The notes under the pieces: generated by a model
What the model saw: the letters and a program-made list of their open reading frames with translations, nothing else
The model's database searches: none
Told to the model about the DNA's origin: nothing
Assembly (NCBI GenBank): GCA_034096865.1
Contig: JAWQFJ010001315.1
Location: 55,001-77,734 of the forward strand
Length of the DNA stretch: 22,734 bases
Source: Theodoxus fluviatilis
Lineage: Eukaryota; Mollusca; Gastropoda; Cycloneritida; Neritidae
Direction of reading: 5' to 3'
In this document: positions 8,861-17,027 of the stretch, one piece after another
Layout: every line of letters starts with the position of its first letter
How positions within the stretch are numbered: the stretch's first letter is position 1
Made by a program: the position numbers and the translations under genes

Positions 8861-9713
8861 GACTCACATGCGAAGCAAAAGTGAGTCTATGTACTCACCC
8901 GTCGTCCGTCCGGGCGTCCGGCCGTCTGGCCGTCCGTTTAAAACTTTAACGTTGGATTTTTCTCGGAGACTATTAAGTCTATCAACACCCAATTTGGCAT
9001 GATGGTGTATGATGACAAGGCCTCAAAAAACATACATAGTGACTTGACCTTGCTTCAAGGTCAAGGTCGCAGGGGCCGTAAATGTTGTCTAAAAACAGCC
9101 ATTTTTCACATTTTCTTAATTTTCTCTGACGTTTTTGAGATTGGATACCTCACCTATATATATGGTATATAGGGCAAAGTAAGTCCTATCTTCTGATACC
9201 AGTTTGGTTGACCTTGCTTCAAGGTCAAGGTCACAGGAGCTCTTCAAATTTGGATTGTATACATATTTTGAAGTGACCTTGACCCTGAACTATGGAAGAT
9301 AACTGTTTTAAACTTAATAGTTATGTGGGGAACATGTTATACTTTCATCATGAGACACATTTGGTCGCATATCGTCAAGGTCAAGGTCACTTTGACCTTT
9401 ATGAAATGTGACCAAAATGGGGTAGTGAACCACTAAAAGTGACCATATCTCATGGTAGAAAGTGCCAATAAGCACCATTGTGCTTTCTATGTCTTGAATT
9501 AACAGCTTTGTGTTGCATGACCTTGGATGACCTTGACCTTGGGTCAAGGCCACATGTATTTTGGTAGGAAAAATGTGTAAAGCATTTCTTAGTGTATGAT
9601 GTCATTGCTAGGTGTAGTTGTTTGACCTTGACCTTGAAGGTCACCTGAAGGTCAAGGTCATGTAAAAGTCAAGGTCAAGCATGTGAGTCGTATGGGCTTT
9701 GCCCTTCTTGTTT
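8861..9713 (+). mobile_element. Interspersed repeat rich in TCAAGGTCA half-sites, HINE/Helitron-like ends, copy 1
   Basis: It starts with GACTCACATGC (8861-8871) and ends with the reverse complement GCATGTGAGTC (9679-9689), followed by a short hairpin GGGCTTTGCCC (9694-9704) and CTTCTTG. Subterminal inverted repeats plus a 3' hairpin, without an obvious target duplication, are the known signature of non-autonomous Helentron/Helitron-2 elements (HINEs); that assignment is inference. The 5' end also folds: GACTCAC at 8861-8867 pairs with GTGAGTC at 8881-8887. The body has no coding frame but contains eleven exact TCAAGGTCA or reverse-complement sites. It sits between ORF1 and ORF2 of the CR1-like LINE. 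Related copies: 16441-16890 and 22279-22734. Confidence 0.7.
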
Positions 9714-10496
9714 CTTTCTTTCTCTTCCCATCCAATCCAGTGACAGTTATGTATCATTATCAACAATTATAGTCCCTAAACAAAATGTGCACACAGGACA
9801 TAAATGTATATCATTTATACAATAAAGTGACGGACATTGGTGCTCATATTCAGAAGGAACAGTTAGGCATTCTTGGAATAAGTGAATCTCGCCTTCACAG
9901 TGAAATCAGTGATGAATCAATTGGCATGTCAGGATTTAACATCGTACGACGCGATCCTGTGCTACCTGGGCACACTGGGTTAGCAATCTACATTAACTAT
10001 GACCTACGAAACTCTATTTATATAAGACATGATGGATGAATGGATGGATGGATGGAGTTTAAGGGCCTATCAGCCTTGTAGGCTATATATATAAGGCCAC
10101 AACATTGAGAAACACCCATCTTTTACAAGGTATCACATTTTCACGACAGTGGAGTTTAATACAATTAACCTAGCCAGTGACATGAAATCCAATAAATCGA
10201 GTCTCACTGCCCATCAGCCCGCAAAGGCTGTGTAGAACCTTGAAACACGATAAAGCATAAAGGGCGAGAGGGCAAAAATTCACATCTCGATTTCTCTTGT
10301 CACCCACAAAACACTTGGGGATGGATGGATGGAGCCCAAGGGCTCATAAGCCCTGACGGCCATTCAAGGCTACGCCGTATTTCCACTGTATAAAAATGTT
10401 TAATTAAAAGAATACCTCATAAGAGGTAAGTAGAGAAATATCGAAAACAATGAATACTTAATACGACTCATAGACGAGAAGACTACTCAGAATCTA

Positions 10497-11085
10497 TCAA
10501 AAATTTATCACAGCAAGAGGATCTTTAAAAATATCAGAGAGACTGCTCGACCCACTCCGTAGATGAGCAAGTCGGGGACACTCCACCAGAACGTGCCGCA
10601 TGGTAAGCCTGCACTGGCAGGTACGGCATTCCGGTGGAGGCTCCGACAGCAACATATAGGAGTGGGTCAGAACAGAATGGCCGATCCGGGAACGGCAGAG
10701 CACAACTTCCTCTCTTCTAGTGAGCGATGTGGGGGAGAGTCGCTCACCCCACAATGAAGCTACTTCATGAAGTTTGTTATGTACCCTGCCGTCCCAGTTG
10801 GCCTGACACAGTTTAAAAATATATGCATTAATACGGGGTACAAGGTCGAACGCCAGGATCCTGCCCGGGGACGTGGGAATGGAGAGAGCAGACTTGGCAG
10901 CTTGATCTGCTCTCTCGTTCCCCGGGATGCCCATATGACTAGGGACCCAGCAGAAGGCGACCTCAGTACCCCAACACTGCAGCCGTCACAGATGAGCAAA
11001 AAATGCCAAACAAGTATGGATGGGAAATCTCTCTACCCCGCAGAGCCTGTAAGGCCGAAAGCGAGTTTGAGACTATAAGAGCTCG
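10497..11085 (-). pseudogene. RNase H C-terminal half and LINE C-terminal domain
   Basis: The main open frame (10497-10934) starts inside the RNase H motif WVPSHxGIPGNExAD, which continues upstream in the same frame to a TGA. Farther upstream another frame gives LIVSNSLSALQALRGREISH, showing a frameshift between them. Downstream are LWGERLSPTSLTRREEVVLC and a CxxC-type cluster (ECRTCQCRLTMRHVLVECPR). The second catalytic Asp of RNase H (normally SDS) reads Asn. The N-terminal half of the same domain is at 11586-11822 beyond the MITE. Confidence 0.8.
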
Positions 11086-11103
11086 CGTCAGTCTCTTGCT
11101 CTG

Positions 11104-11585
11104 GGGCGGGTTTCAAAATAGGTAGTCGATCTTGGTCGCAAGATCTTGCTTCGCAGTAAGAGCTAGCTAAAAAAGAAACTACCCAACGTGACGAACTAAT
11201 GCGCATGCGTAGACGTCACGACAAGAGGTGAACTAGCCACATTTCAATGTCCGACGTGTTGCCGGTTCATTCAGAAAACGCTCTATTTCGAGATACTAGC
11301 AACCCATCCAAAGAAAATAGAAGCCATGCACAGCATTAATTTATCAAAGGTGTATGTTGAATGCATTAATAGATCGTGAAACCTCCTACAGTTTACACAT
11401 CGAATGCAGGTCAACGCATCCACGACGAACTTTTGTCTCGAATCTTAAAAGCTAGGCACCTCTCAAGCTGCCTCGCTCAATCTACGCTCGTCTACGATTG
11501 GCTCGCTAGCAAGCAAAGAATGAAACTGCCCATTCGGCGAGATCTACGTAGATCTACCGAGATCTTCGCATTTTGAAACCCGCCC
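11104..11585. mobile_element. MITE with 16-bp perfect TIRs and CTG target duplication (PIF/Harbinger-like)
   Basis: Termini GGGCGGGTTTCAAAAT (11104-11119) and its exact reverse complement (11570-11585) bound a 482-bp non-coding element. CTG at 11101-11103 and 11586-11588 is a 3-bp duplication. Excising the element plus one CTG joins the RNase H frame of the host LINE as ...EAALGVVQ-SKRLTRAL, confirming the boundaries. A 3-bp CWG target is known for some animal Harbinger elements; superfamily is inferred from target and GC-rich ends only. The right half is shared with 13575-13870. Confidence 0.85.
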
Positions 11586-11822
11586 CTGGACAACGCCAAG
11601 AGCGGCCTCTAGTGCAATAAGCTCTGCGGAGTAGATCGAAGTCCCATCCGGAAGGCGAAAGTGAAAGACTGAGTCGCGGGCGACAACAGCTGCCGCCACA
11701 CGATCCCCGTCTTTCGAACCATCTGTATACAATCGGTAAATATCTCTGTAATAGAATACAATTTCCCGAAATTCACTCTTATAAATGTGAGGGAGGGCAG
11801 CACTCTTGAGAAATCCCGTCAA
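11586..11822 (-). pseudogene. RNase H N-terminal half of the LINE
   Basis: Minus-strand frame with LTGFLKSAALPHIYKSEF, YTDGSKDG (first catalytic Asp) and SAELIALEAALG (catalytic Glu). The frame then runs into the MITE terminus. It is open without stops over this half, so it decayed less than the C-terminal half. Confidence 0.85.
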
Positions 11823-12723
11823 TTGTAATAAAACAACAGGCTCAGGTATGAGCCTAGAAGACTTGAATCTTCAAGTGTTGAATTTTGGTTGGAGCTGAAA
11901 CAATCTTCAAAGATTTCTCTTCTCCTGGGATTCTTGTACAGAAACCCTACCTCCACCTTATGTTGGTATGACGAATTCGTAAGCATGATGGACAAAGTGA
12001 GTGCTCTTGAAAAATATCTTCTTCTTCTTTGTGACTTTAATATAGACTACCTAAAAACTAACGGTGCATGGAATTCAACTATCGTACTCTTTGGACTCAA
12101 GCAATTGGTTCATACAGCCACTAGGGTCACTCAGTCAACATTGACTCTTATTGATCAGATATATACCACCAACATCCATCTGGTACAAAGCACTTGGGTG
12201 CCAAGAATAGGCATTAGTGATCATTATCCAATCATCTGCTCCTTGCACGCTGAACTCTCCAAGAGCAAAAAAACGCGATCATTCATATAGATCGTTCAAA
12301 AACTTTGATGCCAAAACCTTTTCTTCTGACCTCCAAAAGACACCCTTCCATGAAGTCCAGTATCACACAGATCCAAACTGTGCACTTCAGCTTTGGTACA
12401 ACATATATTTCTAGGAGAAATTAACAAACACGTTCCTATAAGAAGAAAACGCGTGCGTCATCCAACGCTGCCACCATGGTTAACCAAGAAAGTAATGCAA
12501 GCAATGTTCCTCAGAGATAAACACAGGAAAAGTTATGATTTTGTTGCATACAAAAAACTAAGAAATGCAGTTAAAAGCTTAGTGAGGAAAGCAAAGAAAG
12601 AATATTTTCAGAAACCTATAACTAATAACAAAAACACCACCTCAGTATGGAACGCCATTAATACCTTTACCAAACGAAATGTAGCTAAAGCTCCCTCATC
12701 ATACCCATCTGATGATGTTAATG

Positions 12724-12734
12724 NNNNNNNNNNN
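12724..12734. other. Assembly gap (11 N)
   Basis: Eleven N bases interrupt the LINE ORF2. The sequence to the right is unrelated to LINE and identical to a segment 5.1 kb away, so the join is suspect. Confidence 0.99.
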
Positions 12735-12956
12735 AAACACAATTTTTTGCACGGGGCCACAGATCACGGTTGTTGGATGCCATTAGCAGATGGTTTCTCA
12801 TGTTGTCTGCTCCTAACTTCCGGTCAGTGCGCTGACCGCGCTCAGCTTCTGGAGGGGGGTCTGGCAATTGCCAGCCCCAGTGCGTGAACGCACGCGCAGG
12901 AATCAGGTCATTCCTGAATTGTCCCAGGGAGAACTGGCATCAACTCAAAATTTTTC
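12735..12956. repeat. 222-bp sequence identical to 17882-18103, with hairpin cluster
   Basis: It begins directly after the N gap and matches 17882-18103 base for base as far as I can read. It contains a perfect 14-bp palindrome CTGGCAATTGCCAG (12861-12874), a 6-bp-stem hairpin GTGCGTGAACGCAC (12880-12893) and a 5-bp-stem hairpin TCAGGTCATTCCTGA (12903-12917). It could be a young interspersed element or an assembly duplication. Confidence 0.85.
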
Positions 12957-13574
12957 TTGAGGGAAGAGGAACGGAGAACGAGACGATCTGCCTACGAGAT
13001 ATAACGGCGAGTACTTATGATCTTTTCGATCGAATTTTTATCGGTTCCTCAGTTTTTCTCTACGTGCAGTTGTGTGTTGATGCCGTGAGAGTGCATTCGT
13101 TACTCGGATATTCACATGTGCGGAGATTGAAAGACTTTCTCGATTATCATGGAAAAGTGAGAGTGCATTCGTTACTCGGATATTCACATGTGCGGAGATG
13201 TAAGACTTTCTCGATAAGAGTGGTCTGATTGAGTGGCGGACATTGTATACATATATGATTGTGCGTCGATGAAAACCCCACGTGGGATTCTCACGGTCCG
13301 AGACCATGTGAATTCACACATGCCACGAAATATTTTCAGACGGTCCGCCGTTTCACTGAAACTGCAGAGTACCTCATTCGATAATCCAATCTGGCTAAGA
13401 ACGGCTCTCACAATTTCTACCACGTTTTCTCCGGAATTCTTGCTAACTTACGATCTGTACGCATCAAGTATGTTCAGAGAAATGTGCGACAGACTTGTGC
13501 CTCCCATCATAATGATCATTTGCGAATCATTCGGCATGATTCTGCCCGATTCTATGCTAAATTACGATATGTAC
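12957..13574. other. Non-coding region, possibly interior of a larger Harbinger-like element
   Basis: No gene is recognised. It contains the 72-bp tandem duplication (13085-13213) and a 22-bp near-direct repeat (TGCTAACTTACGATCTGTAC at 13441 and a close copy at 13555, offset 114). It directly precedes the second copy of the MITE right half, so it may be internal sequence of a longer relative. Confidence 0.35.
13085..13213. repeat. 72-bp tandem duplication (2 copies)
   Basis: GTGAGAGTGCATTCGTTACT starts at 13085 and again at 13157. About 57 bp of each unit match closely, to CTTTCTCGAT. Confidence 0.9.
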
Positions 13575-13870
13575 GCACAGCATTAATTTATCATAGGTGT
13601 ATGTTGAATGCATTAACAGATCGTGAAACCTCCTACAGTTCACACATCGAATGCAGGTCAACGCAGCCACGCCGAACATTTGTCTCCAAGATGGCGGCAC
13701 GCAATGTACTCATGCTGTCCGCCATCTTGAATCTTAAAAGCTAGCACCTCTCAAAATGCCTCGCTCAATCTACGCCCGTCTTCGATTGGCTCGATAGCAA
13801 GCAAAGAACGAAACTGCCCCTTCGGCGAGATCTGCGTAGATATACCGAGATCTTCGCATTTTCAAACCCG
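13575..13870. mobile_element. Second copy of the MITE right half, with 42-bp extra hairpin
   Basis: It aligns with 11328-11582 at roughly 90% identity by eye, from GCACAGCATTAATTTATC to TTCAAACCCG. The terminal block is altered (TTTTCAAACCCGG versus TTTTGAAACCCGC). It differs by about 42 bp present only here (13687-13728). The left TIR was not found. Confidence 0.8.
13687..13729. repeat. Inverted CAAGATGGCGG pair (YY1-like sites)
   Basis: CAAGATGGCGG (13687-13697) and CCGCCATCTTG (13719-13729) are perfect 11-bp inverted repeats around 21 nt. AAGATGGCGGC matches the known YY1 consensus. The matching place in the other MITE copy (11440) lacks this segment. Confidence 0.8.
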
Positions 13871-14530
13871 GCACAGGTAGCTCATGGCGCCATAATAGCG
13901 GTGACAGGGGAGGCAACTATGACTGGTAAGTTGCTAAGCAGGGAGCAGCGATAGTCTCCCTTGCCATGGCACGGGAACCTCTCGGTGTTGTGACCTTTGC
14001 AGAATGTCACTGTAAAACATTTAAGTGGTGTGAGTTAAATGAGTGTGATAATTAGCTTACTGAGCTACAGTCGAAAAAATTCCAGGTTACCCAGAGGCAT
14101 AAACCACTTTGATACCGGCAGAGCGAGAGGGTTCTGGTTGGAGCAAATGTCACTGTCAATGACTGGATGTACATGTTGGTTATGCTTTGCATATACTTTC
14201 AACATGGCAACACAAGAGTCGTGACCAATAACCTTGCAGTGACTAACCTACTTTCTGACTGGGTCAGAAACAAACATCTTTTTTGAGAAAAACCAAATGT
14301 GAGTGGTTGAAACTCATTTTGTAGACAAAATACAACAAACTGAAATGATGTGAACTTTTTTCCTTGAAGTGGGGCCTAATGCCCTGCGTGGCTTAATGCC
14401 ATGCTTTTCCCTACTACTTCACAGCTAACAGTAAAGCTGTTCACAAACATCCTGCCTGTGATAGCACAGACCAGCCTTTTCTCTTTCTGTTGCCTTGTTT
14501 ATTTCTACTGTAAGTGAAATGTGCAAATTG
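13871..14530. other. No recognisable gene
   Basis: I see no coding motif or transposon terminus. It may be downstream (LTR-proximal) sequence of the minus-strand Gypsy fragment, but no LTR, polypurine tract or integrase continuation could be identified. Confidence 0.4.
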
Positions 14531-15026
14531 TCACCCATCGATCTCGAAGTAGCGGATGTAATAGTCCACTGTTATCAGGAAGGATCTGTCTTGCCAATTG
14601 AAGATATGTGGATCTGTTTTTTCATCCCTGGCCAGAACATGATTTCTCCTGCTCGTTGCTTTATTTTCTCAATTCCAAAGTGGCTGGAGTGAATCTTCGT
14701 TATTATTTCTGGACGCATGGCAAGTGGTAAAGTATCTTCTCTCCTTTGAAGATGATTCCATCGGTAAAGTATCTTCTCTCCTTTGAAGATGTTTCCATCG
14801 ATGGAGGAAAGTTCATCTCTGAAGTTCCAGAACTCACTGATGGTTGATTTGCAGTCTGTACGAAGTTCAGGCCATCCATTCTGTATGGTTGACTTCAAAT
14901 CTTGCAGTTGAGGGTCTTCTGCAGTGGCTTTATGAATTTGCTTCATTTTCACATCGGTGACGGGCTGATTCTCGACGACAGTGTGGACGTATGCGTCGAT
15001 GTCTTCAGCAATTTTCACTGTCTTCT
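14531..15026 (-). pseudogene. Ty3/Gypsy retrotransposon pol fragment (post-RNase H linker to integrase)
   Basis: The minus-strand frame reads EDIDAYVHTVVENQPVTDVK, then ATAEDPQLQDL, FRDELSSIDGNIFKGEKIL, LAMRPEIITKIHSSHFGIEK and IMFWPGMKKQI. This is the classic linker after RNase H, then the H-x-x-H-x-G-x-x-K and WPGM part of the integrase zinc-binding domain. A frameshift leads to FLITVDYYIRYFEIDG, the start of the integrase catalytic core, before a stop. The zinc-domain Cys pair and core N-terminal portion are deleted between the two. A 37-bp tandem duplication at 14726-14799 lies within KGEKIL. Upstream, where RNase H should be, the frame runs into the 114-bp minisatellite. It is inactive. 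Confidence 0.8.
14726..14799. repeat. 37-bp tandem duplication inside Gypsy pol
   Basis: GGTAAAGTATCTTCTCTCCT occurs at 14726 and 14763, offset 37 bp, with one substitution in the unit. The offset (36+1) changes the reading frame, yet the frame remains meaningful on both sides. Confidence 0.9.
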
Positions 15027-15830
15027 GGTTCTGTTGCAGGTATGGGCGCAAGCCCCGGTGGGGGACTTCTTCGTGAACTCCAATGCTTGGGCGTAATGCC
15101 TTGGGGGAACCCTGTGGGATCCCAGTGGGCCCAGAGCCCTGGTTCTGTTGCAGGTTTGGGCGCAAGCCCTGGTGGTGGATTTCCTTGTGAAATCCAATGC
15201 TTGGGCGTAATGCCTTGGGGGAACCCTGTGGGATCCCAGTGGGCCCAGAGCCCTGGTTCTGTTGCAGGTTTGGGCGCAAGCCCTGGTGGTGGATTTCCTC
15301 GTGAAATCCAATGCTTGGGCGTAATGCCTTGGGGGAACCCTGTGGGATCCCAGTGGGCCCAGAGCCCTGGTTCTGTTGCAGGTTTGGGCGCAAGCCCTGG
15401 TGGTGGATTTCCTCGTGAAATCCAATGCTTGGGCGTAATGCCTTGGGGGAACCCTGTGGGATCCCAGTGGGCCCAGAGCCCTGGTTCTGTTGCAGGTTTG
15501 GGCGCAAGCCCTGGTGATGGACTCCCTCGTGAAATTCCCATGCTTGGGCGTAATGCCTTGGGGGGAATCCTGTGGGATCCCAGTGGGCCCAGAGCCCTGG
15601 TTTTGTTGCAGGTCCTGTGGGATCCCAGTGGGCCCAGAGCCCTGGTTTTGTTGCAGGTATGGGCGCAAGCCCGGGTGGTGGACTTCCTCATGAACTCCAA
15701 CGGATGGGCGTCATGCCTGGTGGAATTCCTGCAGGATCACAGTGGGCCCATGCCTTGTTGGAATCCTTCGGGACCCCATCGGGCGGAGCCCTGTGATGAT
15801 ATTCTTGTGAACTCCAATTGTTAGGAATAG
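15027..15830. repeat. 114-bp GC-rich minisatellite, 5 full units plus partial units
   Basis: GGTTCTGTTGCAGG marks units at 15027, 15141, 15255, 15369 and 15483 (exact 114-bp period), 15599 (116), then a 45-bp truncated unit and a diverged last unit from 15644 to about 15830. Middle units are nearly identical. Each unit contains palindromes TGGGATCCCA and TGGGCCCA one base apart and a splice-acceptor-like TTCTGTTGCAG/GT. Because 114 is a multiple of 3 and units lack stops, all three minus frames and one plus frame stay open; there is no evidence that any is translated. Confidence 0.95.
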
Positions 15831-15877
15831 TGGCGAGTTTCATGTTGGTGGCACAAGATTTTGTTGCATTTTGCAGA

Positions 15878-16234
15878 ATGCCTCCCCAACGACGGGGCAC
15901 ACGCAGGCGCAGGATTCCCAGCAGGTCGCAGGACAAGATGGAGTCACTCCCTTCCACTGCTCTGCTTGACCACGCACAGGCAATCTCCGACCACCGCCAC
16001 TCCAGCGTGGCGCCCCCACGGTCTTTCGGCCGGATCACCTGGGAAGCGGCTATCCTGCAACAGCTGAAGGAGAACAGCGCAACATTGATGGGCCTCTCCG
16101 CACGATTGGCGACCCTGGAGCACGAATGGATGCAACTGCTGCCATACAACCCTCCAGCGTGGCCCCCACGGACAGCAGCACCATCGTCTCCCCCACTGCC
16201 AGCACCAGCGTGGCACCCACTGCGCGTCCTTTGA
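15878..16234 (+). CDS. Hypothetical Arg/Pro-rich ORF, possibly gag-like
   Basis: From ATG 15878 (after GCAGA) the frame gives 118 residues. There is a basic N-terminus (MPPQRRGTRRRR), a helical stretch WEAAILQQLKENSATLMGLS...LATLEHEWMQLL with heptad-like Leu spacing that could form a coiled coil, and a Pro/Ala-rich tail with repeated PAW. The nucleotide motif CAGCGTGG recurs four times (16003, 16157, 16207, 16242), so the 3' part is itself a loose repeat. The layout of basic start, coiled coil and Pro-rich end is seen in gag-like proteins, but no CCHC knuckle follows. No homolog is recognised; it may be non-coding. Confidence 0.3.
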   Translation: MPPQRRGTRRRRIPSRSQDKMESLPSTALLDHAQAISDHRHSSVAPPRSFGRITWEAAILQQLKENSATLMGLSARLATLEHEWMQLLPYNPPAWPPRTAAPSSPPLPAPAWHPLRVL

Positions 16235-16440
16235 GGGCTACAGCGTGGTGCCGTATCTACGGCCGCTAGAGACCTTGCACAATGACCTGACCCTCAAAGA
16301 CATGGAGTGTAGGACAGCAACTTATGGCGGGGGCGTTGAGCAAGGTGACAAGAGTGGCATACCTAAGAACTTGAGCAGCAGTTAAGAACTTTGATCAGCA
16401 GCACAGACTCCCGAAGGCCTTGCCAGTAGATGCGCATGTC
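16235..16440. other. No recognisable feature
   Basis: This stretch lies between the hypothetical ORF and the half-site repeat remnant. One frame stays open for about 40 codons, but I recognise nothing in it. Confidence 0.4.
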
Positions 16441-16890
16441 CTTTTGACTTACAAAAGCGAGTCTGTGTGTCCGTTAAAAAGGTCAGAATTTTAAATGTTG
16501 TCTAAAAACAGGAATTTTTCACAATTTCCTAATTTCGCTAAGGTTTTGGAGATTGGATACCTGACCCATGTATGGTGTATAGAGCAAAGTCATCCCAATC
16601 TCTTTATACCAGTTTAACTCTTCCAAACTCATAACATTGTAGTACACATGCTATATTTTCATATTAGGTCACCCGTGTCGGGTGTCATCCGTTTAAAACC
16701 CTAACGTTGGAATTTTTTCTCCCAGACTATTAAGTCTATCAACACCCAATTCGGCTTGATGGTGTATGATGACAAAGCGACTTGACCCCGCTTCAAGGTC
16801 AAGGTCGCAGTTGCCTTAAATGTTGTCTAAACAACAGCCATTTTCTCACATTCGCTCAGCATGTGAGTCGTGTGGGCTTGCCCTTCTTTT
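16441..16890 (+). mobile_element. Half-site-rich interspersed repeat, copy 2 (rearranged)
   Basis: Two modules match the 5' portion of the element at 8861: about 16446-16665 (degenerate GACTTAC...GCGAGTCTGTG start) and about 16670-16850 (TCCGTTTAAAACCCTAACGT onward). The 3' end is shared and intact: GCATGTGAGTC (16859-16869) and hairpin GGGCTTGCCC (16874-16883). Most of the half-site-rich centre is missing; one exact TCAAGGTCA remains at 16793. It looks like an insertion of one copy into another or an internally rearranged copy. Confidence 0.75.
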
Positions 16891-17027
16891 CTGTATATCT
16901 GTACATGCACGAGAAGGGGGTATGCTCCAGCCACAGTAGCATCAGCCTTTTCAGCAATCGAACCCACCAGACTCCTTCATCATTAGGAAGATGCCGCAAG
17001 CTAGGAAAACATTAAAACCCACAGGGA
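16891..17027. other. No recognisable feature
   Basis: Short spacer without a visible coding or repeat signature. Confidence 0.4.

Larger units (their letters stand above)
10033..11843 (-). mobile_element. 5'-truncated RNase H-type LINE, copy 2, with nested MITE
   Basis: Minus-strand LINE 3' part inserted in the CR1-like LINE. Its 3' tail is the GGAT repeat at the left (about 10033-10056). Flanks AGACATGA (10025-10032) and AGGTATGA (11844-11851) look like a degenerate 8-bp target duplication (6 of 8 match). Coding on the minus strand includes YRLYTDGSKDGDRVAAAVVA and SAELIALEAAL (RNase H Asp and Glu blocks, 11580-11822). After the MITE come VSNSLSALQAL (the usual catalytic Asp is Asn), FCWVPSHMGIPGNERADQAA (about 10895-10955), then the C-terminal region shared with copy 1. 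It is 5'-truncated just upstream of RNase H. RNase H-bearing LINEs belong to the I group; the clade is not resolved. Confidence 0.85.
7909..12723 (+). mobile_element. CR1-like LINE, interrupted twice, ends at an assembly gap
   Basis: A plus-strand LINE is reconstructed by order: ORF1 C-terminal part (7909-8788), inserted repeat (8861-9713), ORF2 endonuclease N-terminal part (9785-10032), inserted minus-strand LINE (10033-11843), then endonuclease C-terminal part and pre-reverse-transcriptase region (11852-12723). The combination of an ORF1 with an SGNH-esterase-like domain and an APE-type endonuclease is characteristic of CR1-group LINEs. The reverse transcriptase should follow, but the sequence stops at an N run and unrelated DNA follows. 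All coding parts carry stops or frameshifts, so it is inactive. Confidence 0.75.
9785..12723 (+). pseudogene. LINE ORF2: APE-type endonuclease and pre-RT region, split
   Basis: The left half (9785-10032) encodes EQLGILGISESRLHSEISDE, with the ExxL element of the APE endonuclease, and GHTGLAIYINYDL. The right half resumes about 11852 with EPRRLESSSVEFWLELK, LLLGFLYRNPTS, LLLLCDFNIDYL (the D-x-N catalytic block), TLIDQIYTTN, and ISDHYPIICSLH (the SDHxP catalytic block). A frameshift near 12290 leads to RSFKNFDAKTFSSDL, and another near 12410 to HVPIRRKRVRHPTLPPWLTK and LRNAVKSLVRKAKKEYF, the linker before reverse transcriptase. Endonuclease catalytic motifs are thus visible on both sides of the insertion, but the protein is broken by the insertion and at least two frameshifts. 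Confidence 0.8.

Noticed and set aside
15027..15656. CRISPR array
   Set aside because: The repeats are contiguous 114-bp units without unique spacers, in a eukaryotic context.
14991..15824. Collagen-like Gly/Pro-rich protein on the plus strand
   Set aside because: The Gly/Pro content comes from the 114-bp minisatellite; there is no Gly-X-Y periodicity and the same bases are open in several other frames.
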